Positions 36,001-48,000 of a stretch of 64,000 nt of DNA are shown in pieces (position 1 is the stretch's first letter; each line of letters starts with the position of its first letter). A model generated the notes under the pieces. That model was not told the origin of the DNA. It was given only the letters and a program-made list of their open reading frames with translations, and made no database searches. The position numbers and the translations under genes are program-made. The DNA comes from Hydractinia symbiolongicarpus (Eukaryota > Cnidaria > Hydrozoa > Anthoathecata > Hydractiniidae): the NCBI RefSeq assembly GCF_029227915.1, contig NC_079878.1, positions 13,146,001 to 13,210,000 on the forward strand. Reading direction: 5' to 3'.

Positions 36001-39000
36001 GAGAAGAAATGATAGCTTCCCTAAGGGACTTGAATCGTAATATCGCCAAAGATTTTGATATGAGTTGTAAGCAAACAGTTATCACCGACTTCTTTTCTAA
36101 ATAAACATTAAAAAATTCATTAAAAGTGTATTGTTTTGACTTTCATTAACCTAATAGCCCCCTTAAAGTTAGACTTAAGATTAAATATAACGTTTTTATC
36201 CAGCTGGTTCACGTAAAGGGAGGATATTGCGCTAAAAGTTGAAAACCTCTACAACTCGAATGTCTCCATAACTCGAACGATTTCCTTTTCCCCGTGGCTG
36301 TTCGAGTTATGGAGACTCTACTGTATTAAGATTTCGCGGGAAAAAAAACTTGCAATTGAGTTAGCATAAGCGTGTTTTGTGGAAGACACTTTGCAGAAAA
36401 TGAGGTTAAAATACCACGAAATCTTTTTTCGCGAAACTTTCCGCGAAAAGTTCTTCTCTTAAGGCAGCAAAATTTATTTTTTGTCGCAAAGACATTGGTT
36501 AACCAAATTTGCAGCATTCTTTTTTTATCATCAGAAAAATGTTTTATATCTGAAAATTATCACCTTTTCTTCTTTTTTAAGGTTTCCTCGCGTCTAAAAA
36601 TTCGTTAAATCTATTAGAAAATGACATTCCTCAATTTTCCTCAAACCTTCTCACAAAACAAACATTTAAGGATCAATTTTCATATAAAATATGATAAATA
36701 TCCACTTATGTGAATAAACTTAATTTATTCCTCTTTCACCTTGTTATAAAATTACTTTGTCTTGAGTACCTATGAACAATTTTTTTATCTGTACCTTATT
36801 TTAAAAATGTGTAAAATTGTAAAAAGACTCAATTATCTCCTAGTTTGTATTTGAAAAAAGAGTGAAGCTTTGTATTATCGTAAATGTATGTGCAGTCTAT
36901 AAGGTAAACTTGTGTATAAATTTTTACAGTTTTATATACAACTTGGTTTAAAACAATATTAGAAAATTTCATGAAGCTTAAATATGATTTTTTCTATGAT
37001 TTTTGACTGTAAGAGCAACTTGCGAATATTTTAGTGTAACAATTGTAGGTGTTTCCTTGATTCTTGTCTCGTCTACTAGAACAAAGAAGTTACACACAAG
37101 ATCACAATCTAATGATCACGTAATACACTGGCCTTCAAAGCAATCAGAAGCCTGCAAAGTTCCTGATCATATACCAAAACCACATTATGCGTTACCAACG
37201 TCAAAGTCACTACTTAAATCTGCATTTAGCAAGTTCTCGAAGCCAACATTAAATGCAGAAATTAAGGATGCCGAAACTGTTGAATGTATTCGAAAGAGCT
37301 GTCTCATTGGTCGACGTGTTTTGAATCATATTCGATATGTTATTAAGGTGCAAGAATGTTTGTCTTGATGTCTTGTAAACAAAAATATGCCGTGTTTTCG
37401 GAGTCAGGGAATGTATGACCAGGGAGACTACAGGTCATAAATTCTCGTTCTGAAAAAAGTCATGAAAACCACCTTTTTGGAAGAAAATCATGAAATTTAT
37501 ATCAAAACTAGTGTTCATCTGTTTGGCGACAAAGGGAGGTGGATTAGGGATTTCTAAGGAAAATAAATTCTTTGTAGTTAGTTATTTGCTATCTTATACG
37601 TGACTTTTATTCAAGATTCTGGATGCCCATGAAAAGTCAGGGTAAGCAAGGGAATTCAAAGGGATCCACAAATAAAAATGATATTAAATTTATGTTGCAA
37701 AGCTTAAAAAGCAGTTTACAAGTATTTAATTTTCCAGTATTGCAACAACTATTTACATTTAACGATTTTTATTATATTTAATTATGTCTCATATAACTAA
37801 TGGAAAATTTTGATGACATCACGTATGCTTCCATGATATTATATTATATATTATAGGGATATGGATTCAAACTTAACCAACATAAGAAAGTATCCCTAAA
37901 ATGACACTCGTTTTTTTTTACTCTAAGCTTTCTAAATTTCAAATGACGATCCTATAACTCTGATTGAGCATATTAATTTTTCATTCTTCCAGTCAGAATG
38001 TGAGGTCGTACCCCTTTTGTTTAAGGGAAAACACGGACATTTCAAGGTCAAACTCTCACAGAAGAAAATTTGATTAAACAAGCACTACAAGTATCTGAAT
38101 TAAAGTAAAGCTAAACTAGCAAAAACTCACATAAAACTACACAATATGATAGGTTTAAAGTTAAGTATAAAGAGCTGACTGCGTGAACGGCGTGTTTTTC
38201 CTCAATTCATAATGGCTACCCTGAAAAATACGTTTTAAAAATTGGTTTAAAAGTAACAAGTGACATTTTCCGACTGGGATAAAAGAATTTTTTAGCCAAG
38301 TTTTTAGGACCTATTTTTATTCACAAAATGTTATTGCCAACCGACTTGCAGATCTACCCATCCAAAATTTAAAGTTTAACATTGGAAATTCCCTTAAAAA
38401 CACAGAGATACACATTTAGGTCTGATTCTCATAATTATTTCAACAGGATGGGATGAGTACAGCAGATATCGACTACATAGCACACTCCCTCGTATGTGAT
38501 GAACAAGCATATCCATCGCCACTGGGATATAAAGGATTTCCAAAATCTATCTGCACATCTGTTAACAATGTTGTTGTACATGGTATACCAGATGAGTGAG
38601 TATTTTGCTTTCTATCGCAGGTGTAAACGTTTGTTTTGTGTTTGAATTTAATGCCTTCCTTAGATAACACACCCCTGATGGTGTTTTTTAGGAAAGAATT
38701 TGTACCGTACGTATGGTGCGAAATAGAATGTTTTGTGTGCCAACTGGTAGTGTAGTAGTAGAGCGTTCGCTCCCGGTGCGGAAGTTCTTGGGTTCAAACC
38801 TCGGACAAGTCATGCCAGAGACTAAAGTGTGAATATATCCTTTCTACTTAGCGTTTAACACGAAAATAGGATTGATATCTTAGGCGATTCTCTAGTTGAG
38901 CCATTGCAGTGCTTGTACGACTTTCGTATCTTAAATGAGAGTTTCAAATGCACTAGGACTCCGTTCGCAGGACTCTCGTTGATAGCAGTAGTAAAGAACT

Positions 39001-42000
39001 ACTGAAGAAGCTGCCCCGGGTAAACATTAATACTCTATTTCTATGTTTTAGTCGCAAGTTGTTGTGTGGAGATATCATCAATGTGGATATTACAGTAAGA
39101 AGTCTCAGAATTTGATCTTTATTTTGGAATGCCTTAAAATCTGAACCAGACAAAAGTGGTCGAGATAATTTATTTATAAATTATCGCCTTGTTTTTTGCA
39201 GTTTTCTAAATATTTTCTACCAACTTGTTCTAACTTTAATAGACTATGTTGTTCAATAATGTTTAAAATTTTTGTAGATTAAAAATAAAATGTACATTTG
39301 TTTGTGTTTTTTTGCGACATGTATTATTGCTCATTCGTTTTTATCTGCAGTGATTTAAGGTCTAGGTACGATACTTTGTGTGTTGTGAGATAGATGATAT
39401 CACATTAGGCGAGTGTATCAAGAAGCTCTAAAAAAAACTCCATAATATTAACATAGCTGCAAGCTTGTCTCAATATTAAAGCTTACCTCCCGTGACACTT
39501 GTGTAGGAATCTTTAAAAATCTTTATTTGTTCTCCAGATATAGGTCTTAAAAGTTTTTTAAGTTTTGTTGTTATCAAGCATAATTTTAGTAACTAAATTT
39601 TAAAATTTACGTAGATGTCCAATAATGACTAAACTGAATGACTTAAAAAACCTTTCTAACCCTGTATGGTTTGATAAAACTGTTAAATACAAAACTTCAC
39701 TCAGAGCTAGTTCGTGACGTCATTCATAATTAGTGGAACTGTTTAAGTTAAATATCTTAAAAACTAATCTAGATTTAAAAAAAATATTCCTAGGCAGCTC
39801 TTTAAACTCTTTCATATGAAATTAACTTGTTTTTCCGCGGGAGGTAAGCTTTAAGGCGTCAGATAAAAGTGACCACAATATTATAGATTAAGACATTGTC
39901 AAAGGTGGAGTGTTAATTAGCAACACTTCTACATCGATGTCTTTTGATTTAGGTGTATTGCAACGGAGTGCACGGAGATTTATCTGAAACCTTTATGATT
40001 GGTGATGTTGATGATTCTGGAAAACGTTTAGTTAGTGTGACCAAGGAATGTTTAAATCAAGCGATCAAAGCTTGTTATCCGGGCCAGAAATTCAGTGAAA
40101 TCGGAAATATAATCAGGTATGCACGTTTTCACTTACGATGAAAGAAATCTTTAAATTGTCAAGCAAAATTGATTTCTTTCCGAAGGAATAATCATCTGCA
40201 TGCCGATTTTTTTGTTTCCTTTATCTTCCTAATTTTAGTTAAAATTCTACAATTTATTTTTATTTCTTTACAAAAGTCTTCCTATTCAGGGGTTCTATGT
40301 AAGGAAAATCAGGAAAATTTGCACAACTGCCAGACCAAGGCAGGAAAAGTCAGGAAATTTTATATACTATTTTTGCGAACAAATACCCCAAAATCTCGTA
40401 CCTAGGACTTCTTTATAAAAAAAAAGAAGTGGGGATGAAGTTGGATCAATGTCAAACTTTTTGAGGTCAGCTTTTCTTTTTTATAGAACCTTTTTAGTAA
40501 TATATATAACTTGTAGTTAAACTTTCTGTCCGAGATAAGTTAGTAAATCTGAAAGCAACCTGCATTTTTTCTATGTGTGTTTCTGTTCCTTCATTTTCAG
40601 TGGTATTGCGTCAGCGCATGGCTTTTTAGTTTCTCCACATTTTGCTGGGCATGGTATTGGTGAAGACTTTCACGAGACGCCGCAAATTCTTCATCATAGG
40701 AATACATTTGGTGGTATTATGAAGTCTGGTATGGTTTTTACTATAGGTGAGTTTTTTGATGCTTTTGTGGGGAAAAATTTTGTTTTGTTGTTGTATTTAT
40801 TTTTTTTTTGTAGAAATTATTTCTTAATCTTTTTTGTTGATGCTGCTGCGACCATTTTCGTTGCGACTGTTTTCGTTGTTGCCACTTTTTTTGCTGTTGC
40901 GACCGTTTTCGTTGTATGCTTTCTTACAGTACACTCATCAATTCCCCTAGGGTCCTTTGTATCAACTTAGCTAAATCATTTACTTAAGTCTTACCCTGGA
41001 TATGTCGACCATTCGCTAACGCGTACTGTTCTTGAGGTCCCTTTGACCAAAAACTTTGCTTAACTACAACTTACCTCGAATTTGTAAGATTCAAAACTTG
41101 GAATGTTTAAAAATGAAGTAAATACCGTTGTATCAGCCGTCAAGAACTTTGTTGTTTTAAAAGATGTCTACCAAGATAATGAAAGGTTGCTGGTTGTAAA
41201 AGAAAGCTAAAAAGATAATGTTACTCAATTTCTTTTAATAATATTTTATCATTTACTTGTATTTTATCTGTAATATATTTCTTGTTAATTTTTATTGGGA
41301 TGAAGAGCCATTTTATTGTAAATGGATAAGCCCTGAGAATATATTTTACTTACTTACTTACTTACTAAAAACCAGAAGAGTATAAAATACTAAAATTAAA
41401 CCAAGTGTTTTTCTTTTTTGTGTTTTTCTTTTGTATCATTTATAAGTCGGGTTTAGTGAAAGTTCTGCTTAACTGGGACATTCACTAATTCAGACACTTT
41501 TTCCAAGTCTACTGTACATGCAGAACTCTACATGTGTACTGCTTAAACATTTTGCTGAATTTTGATATTACTAAGGTGTTGTTACTATTCACATAATCAG
41601 TTTATATTTCCTTCTTAAAGTCACGTAGGGGAACTTAGACTTTTAAACTTGTTTGTAACAAGAGAAGGAATTTTACCAAGAAATATGATAATATTTTGCT
41701 TTTATGACTCCAAGTGAGAAGTTTGACAATTTCCTAAAATGTTACGCCTTTTCTGGATCAGCTTGGTGTTGGTTTGTTGTTGTAAAAACGTGATGCACCA
41801 GATTGCAATTTTTTTTAATTTTTTTGGTTTCATAGTATTTGTTTTATAGCCTGAAATATTTTTATGCGGGTAATATTCCTTAGTCTAATCATTTTTCTAG
41901 TAGCGTCTTGCACTGATTTTTAGAACCAGTTCTGTGTGAGGGCACTACTGAAATCAAACATTGGAATGACGGATGGACAGTTGTTTCAAGGGATCATCAG

Positions 42001-45000
42001 AGGTATTTATTTATTTATTTGTTTGTTTGTTTGTTTGTACTAAATTCATTATTAAAATTAAATCTCCTAATACTAGATGGTGGCCAGTGGAAAAATCCAC
42101 GGGTTTGCCTGTTCTTTTTAAACCGCATTGCATGTGTCTCGCTACTTGCCCTTCCATTTTGCGGAACAGACAGACAAACATATACGGGTATTATAATATA
42201 GATTATAGTGTCTCTGCTTGAAAGTATTTAGTGGAAAATTATTTGACGGAGGGGGATGTTTGAGTTGAACCGCAAATCCTAGTATACCGGTATCCGTATA
42301 TTCTAATAAGCTGTCTTTTCCCCAAGAAGGGTAGTAACAGTAGACAATAGAGTATTTTTATGATGAGTATATTTCAAAAGTTTTTTTCTACTTGGTAATG
42401 TGCACATCATGTTTTATCAAAACACGTCTTCAAAGGTTTAAGGTTGATGAAAGGTTAACTTTTATCTCAAAAGTCTTTACAGTATTTCCTACTTCACTTC
42501 CATTGTTTAATCAGGATACGCAACTGTCTGCCCTTAGCGTTAGCATTTTTTCTGCTTCAGTGATTAAACCCAATCTACGCACATTTGCGTAAAACCAAGG
42601 CCACCCACATGCCGTCTATTAGCCATAACTCGTAACCACTCAATCTTACAATATTCAACTAGAGGCCCTGTAAAAGAAAGTTATTTTTTTTCGCCAATGG
42701 CTACCCCAGTCAACGTTGAAGCCTGTTGCCAGGTATCGCGCCCAGTGGCGAATATGGTAGTCGCAAAAGTTCATATAGATTTTGAGTTTTTAAAAAAGTC
42801 TTGGAGACTAAGTGTTAATTAATCAGTTTTCTTTTCAGTACGCTCAGAGATCAGTATGTTTTTCCTCTGGTTCGTCTGGTATTATCACCACATTAAAATC
42901 GCTCTCCTTGTGATTCATTTCACTCACGTGCGACATCAGTTCCTCCGCAGTGCGCAAACAAACTAACTTTGCATCACCATAACATGCGAGACAAAAAAAC
43001 GGGTTAGCTGAGCCATGTATGTTTTTATGATGAAACGCTTGCTCATCGATATTCCGAAATCTTGTTTCACAATCCGGGTTTTCCAGACATGGTAAAGGAA
43101 ACCTGCCGCAATAATGCTGGATGAATTCTTCAGTATCGCGGTAGTATTTTCCGCAGCTGCAACCACAAGGGATGTGGTGATCATCCATATGTTCGATGAA
43201 CTTCGTGATGTCGCAATACACCACGTTCGTGCAGAATTCACATTTTCTTTGTTTCGTCTCGTGTTCGGACAATTCTATATAATTGAAAAATCCGTTTTCA
43301 CGTTTGCTACGCTCGCATGACTTGTTTCCGCACAAAAAATTGTGTTTCTGTTTGTCGTGCTTTTCAGCCTGGCATTTCGTTGAAAAGATAATTTTACATT
43401 CGTGACATACATGATGGAATACATCAAGGATGTTCGTCTTCCAACCGTCTATAATGTTTGTTTCGGCTTTGTTCGATTTTAACAACGCTTTTAACTCATC
43501 GTAACGGTTTTCGTTACTAGCCACTAATGTGACTTGATATTTCGGAGGTGGATGGACCACGGAACAGTGATGGCATGAAATCAGTGTTTTCGTGTAAAAA
43601 TTGATTAAATAAGCTAGTAAGTCTGTCCATGCTGCTGCCGGTGAGTCTGTTAGGCTTTCGTGTAGGGTGACGCAGCTTCCAAAAGATTCACGAAGTTCTT
43701 GAATGTTTAACCCAGTTTTATCGGACTTATTAAAAAAGATGTGAATCCTTAAATTTTCTTGTTGGGCATGAAGTGATGTGTTGTTAATAAATTTCTCACC
43801 AATTAAATTCCATTCTATAAGAAGGACTTTCTGAACGATGTCGGTGGATGTCGGTGGTTTTGTTCCGTTTACTTGCAGTTGGTGTTTCGAACAGTTGTAC
43901 TTCCGTCGTGTTTCTGTTGATGGCACTGTGTGGAAACTCATACCATGTGTTTGATTTGTAACGCTTTAAAATTCGTCTGGTTTAGTCAACTTTTCAATGA
44001 TAAATCTTTACTAAAAATTTAATACAACTTTCTACTTCTGTGCGGTCCGATATGGCGCCAAAATGGCCCTCGCTTTCCACTTTACAGAGTGTCTATTTCG
44101 CGAAATCAGTTTCGTGGAATTTACATCTGTTTGGTGGAAGATTTTGTTGTTTCTTCGTAGTGATTCGTTTTGAGAAAAGGAAGTTAAACTTTTTTGAGTC
44201 CTTTCAATTTTCTTCTACGGTTTTAATAAATCATGAGTTTGATTAAGCAATAAAATACTCAACATCTATTGTATAAACTGTAATTAAAAAAAAACGTTTT
44301 CTAAGTTAAACTGATTATTTTTTTATTATATTTTGTACAGTTATTTATAACATAGCGTCCATATTTTTGTTGTTTATCTTTCGAACACAAAATCTTCTGT
44401 GTAAATCAATTAATTTATTTTCACTGTTTCTTTGAGACATAATTTTAAGCCCATTTGCTAGAATACTCGCTTACCAGTTTTTGAAATCGTAAAGGAAAAA
44501 AAGATAGAACGACATAGCTATAAAAACAAATTGTTTTTTAAAAAAATTTGCCGTAAGATTTATTTTATTTGTCGGTTTAAATTTCAAATGAATTTATTAA
44601 CGAAAAATGTTAAAAAAAACAAAATGTGGTCGCCACAATCGGAATGTGATTACTATATCTTCCACCAGGCACTGTGAAGCCAGTGAAATTTTCTCCACAG
44701 CTTGGTCCGCCATATTAAAGGCTGTTTATATGTGCTCCTTCCTAGTGTCAAGATAAATTGACAGCAATCCCTTAAGTTGATGTTTGCGTAAGTCACTAAG
44801 ATTAAAAATTAACGTACCATTTCGTATCCCTAAGTAGGGTAGTAACAGTAGACAATAGAGTATTTTTATGATGAGTATATTTCAAAACTTTTTTTCTACT
44901 CGGTAATGTGCACATCATGCTTTATCAAAACACGTCTTTAAAGGTTTAAGGTTGATGAAAGGTTAACTTCTATTTCAAAAGTCTAACTTTACAGTATTTC

Positions 45001-48000
45001 CAACTTCACTTCCATTGTTTAATCAGGGTACGCAACTGTCTGCCCTTAGCGTTAGCATTTTTTCTGCTTCAGTGATTCAACCCAATCTACGCACATTTGC
45101 GTAAAACCAAGGCCACCTACATGCCGCTAATAGCCATAACTCGTAACCACTCAATCTTACAATATTCAACTAGAGGCCCTGTAAAAGAAAGTTTTTTTTT
45201 TCGTCAATGGCTAGCCCAGTCAACGTTGAAGCCTGTTGCCAGGTATCGCGCCCAGTGGCGAATATGGTAGTTGCAAAAATTCATATAGATTTTCAGTTTT
45301 TAAAAAAGTCTTGGAGACTACGTGTTAATTAATCAATTTTCTTTTCAGTACGCTCAGAGATCAGTATGTTTTTCCTCTGGTTCGTCTGGTATTATCACCA
45401 CATTAAAATCGCTCTCCTTGTGATTCATTTCACTCACGTGCGACATCAATTCCTCCGCAGTGCGCAAACAAACTAACTTTGCATCACCATAACATGCGAG
45501 ACAAAAAAACGGGTTAGCTGAGCCATGTATGGTTTTATGATGAAACGCTTGCTCATCGATATTCCGAAATCTTGTTTCACAATCCGGGTTTTCCAGACAT
45601 GGTAAAGGAAACCTGCCGCAATAATGCTGGATGAATTCTTCAGTATCGCGGTAGTATTTTCCGCAGCTGCAACCACAAGGGATGTGGTGATCATCCATAT
45701 GTTCGATGAACTTCGTGATGTCGCAATAAACCACGTTCGTGCAGAATTCACATTTTCTTTGTTTCGTCTCGTGTTCGGACAATTCTATATAATTGAAAAA
45801 TCCGTTTTCACGTTTGCTACGCTCGCATGACTTGTTTCCGCACAAAAAATTGTGTTTCTGTTTGTCGTGCTTTTCAGCCTGGCATTTCGTTGAAAAGATA
45901 ATTTTACATTCGTGACATACATGATGGAATACATCAAGGATGTTCGTCTTCCAACCGTCTATAATGTTTGTTTCGGCTTTGTTCGATTTTAACAACGCTT
46001 TTAACTCATCGTAACGGTTTTCGTTACTAGCCACTAATGTGACTTGATATTTCGGAGGTGGATGGACCACGGAACAGTGATGGCATGAAATCAGTGTTTT
46101 CGTGTAAAAATTGATTAAATAAGCTAGTAAGTCTGTCCATGCTGCTGCCGGTGAGTCTGTTAGGCTTTCGTGTAGGGTGACGCAGCTTCCAAAAGATTCA
46201 CGAAGTTCTTGAATGTTTAACCCAGTTTTATCGGACTTATTAAAAAAGATGTGAATCCTTAAATTTTCTTGTTGGGCATGAAGTGATGTGTTGTTAATAA
46301 ATTTCTCACCAATTAAATTCCATTCTATAAGAAGGACTTTCTGAACGATGTCGGTGGATGTCGGTGGTTTTGTTCCGTTTACTTGCAGTTGGTGTTTCGA
46401 ACAGTTGTACTTCCGTCGTGTTTCTGTTGATGGCACTGTGTGGAAACTCATACCATGTGTTTGATTTGTAACGCTTTAAAATTCGTCTGGTTTAGTCAAC
46501 TTTTCAATGATAAATCTTTACTAAAAATTTAATACAACTTTCTACTTCTGTGCGGTCCGATATGGCGCCAAAATGGCCCTCGCTTTCCACTTTACAGAGT
46601 GTCTATTTCGCGAAATCAGTTTCGTGGAATTTACATCTGTTTGGTGGAAGATTTTGTTGTTTCTTCGTAGTGATTCGTTTTGAGAAAAGGAAGTTAAACT
46701 TTTTTGAGTCCTTTCAATTTTCTTCTACGGTTTTAATAAATCATGAGTTTGATTAAGACAATAAAATACTCAACATCTATTGTATAAACTGTAATTAAAA
46801 AAAAACGTTTTCTAAGTTAAACTGATTATTTTTTTATTATATTTTGTACAGTTATTTATAACATAGCGTCCATATTTTTGTTGTTTATCTTTCGAACACA
46901 AAATCTTCTGTGTAAATCAATTAATTTATTTTCACTGTTTCTTTGAGACATAATTTTAAGCCCATTTGCTAGAATACTCGCTTACCAGTTTTTGAAATCG
47001 TAAAGGAAAAAAAGATAGAACGACATAGCTATAAAAACAAATTGTTTTTTAAAAAAATCTGCCGTAAGATTTATTTTATTTGTCGGTTTAAATTTCAAAT
47101 GAATTTATTAACGAAAAATGTTAAAAAAAACAAAATGAATGGTCGCCACAATCGGAATGTGATTACTATATCTTCCACCAGGCACTGTGAAGCCAGTGAA
47201 ATTTTCTCCACAGCTTGGTCCGCCATATTAAAGGCTGTTTATATGTGCTCCTTCCTAGTGTCAAGATAAATTGACAGCAATCCCTTAAGTTGATGTTTGC
47301 GTAAGTCACTAAGATTAAAAATTAACGTACCATTTCGTAGCCAATAACATTTTATTGAATGCAACGTAGAGGTAGAAGTAAGTTCCTGAACAGTCAATAT
47401 AACGAGAAATATCGACATAATGTCCTCTTAGCTGCTACCTTTGTTAAATTTGTGCAATGCCAATACACCTTTCCCGAATTTCATAAATTATAATAATTAT
47501 GACCTCATCCAAAAATTTATAATGGTTCTGTGCTTTTCAAATAAAGATATTCAGATAGAATATTAAATTATCATGACAAAAAATGAAGTTTTAAGATTGG
47601 ATTTTATTTAGATCTGAAGAATATAGTTATTTTGAAATCGAGGCTATTCTTCGAAAGCTTGGCTATATAAAGGGTTTGACCTTAGCCTGAAATATTTACG
47701 AAATTAGTTTTTGCCATAATTGAGTTTGGCATAATTACGAAATTCAGGAAATGTCTATAATGTTAACCAAAATTCTTTCTTTTTTTATTATTCGAGACAA
47801 CATTAATATGGTAAAAGGAATTGTGAGAGGTGTTTCGTTAATTTTATCAACGATTGCAGTAATGGAGCGAACGTAGAAAACAAATATTTAGTTTTTATAG
47901 TTAGACTCCACCAAGGTAATCTCCCTGTATTTCAGTCCCCCATTTTGTATTTTTTTTAATTTTTACATGAAACAACATGAAATTCTTGTTTTCTAGATCA

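Larger units (their letters stand above)
33786..36104 (+). pseudogene. Tigger-type transposase with a lost catalytic Asp and a nonsense codon
   Basis: Exons 33786-34171 and 34904-36104 join in phase to 529 codons with one internal stop. Residues 1-60 form a pogo/CENP-B-type helix-turn-helix ([29 protein letters not shown]). A second DNA-binding helical region follows ([19 protein letters not shown]). The DDE domain has the second and third acidic residues ([11 protein letters not shown] and QPMDQGII), but the first catalytic Asp, expected in the NADE-type motif, is Gly in [13 protein letters not shown] at 35574-35576 sits where the family has Trp after YMLRKA. The C-terminus is intact and acidic, ending [11 protein letters not shown]. 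Both changes should abolish activity. It was presumably functional recently, because the rest of the frame is undamaged. Confidence 0.93.
33397..36323 (+). mobile_element. Complete pogo/Tigger-type DNA transposon (inactivated)
   Basis: A 2927-bp element bounded by perfect 24-bp terminal inverted repeats (33397-33420 and 36300-36323, starting CAGTAGAGTCTCCATAACTC) and flanked on both sides by TA, the target duplication of the Tc1/mariner-pogo superfamily. Subterminal regions contain many direct copies of TAACTCGAA or CAACTCGAA, likely transposase-binding sites. It carries a two-exon transposase pseudogene on the plus strand, and an antisense ORF within the transposase intron. It sits in intron 1 of the MAP1D gene. 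Confidence 0.95.
33133..36460. mobile_element. MITE-like element interrupted by the Tigger insertion
   Basis: The left edge AAGGAAGAAACTTTCGCA (33133-33150) is an imperfect inverted match of the right edge CCGCGAAAAGTTCTTCTCTT (36441-36460). Between them lies about 400 bp of TTCGCG-rich non-coding DNA split by the pogo/Tigger element at 33397-36323. I infer an older non-autonomous element that received the Tigger insertion. Ends and family are uncertain. Confidence 0.5.

Noticed and set aside
35054-36085. Minus-strand frames of 63-98 residues across the transposase exon 2
   Set aside because: Shadows of the plus-strand DDE domain and its acidic C-terminus.
38735-38850. Possible tRNA gene
   Set aside because: A and B box-like words are present but the acceptor stem does not pair; better explained as a SINE head.
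43114-44246. 68-residue plus-strand frames in the tandem unit, repeated at 45624-46756
   Set aside because: Duplicated only because the whole unit is duplicated; one is antisense to the zinc-finger gene and the other has no recognisable feature.
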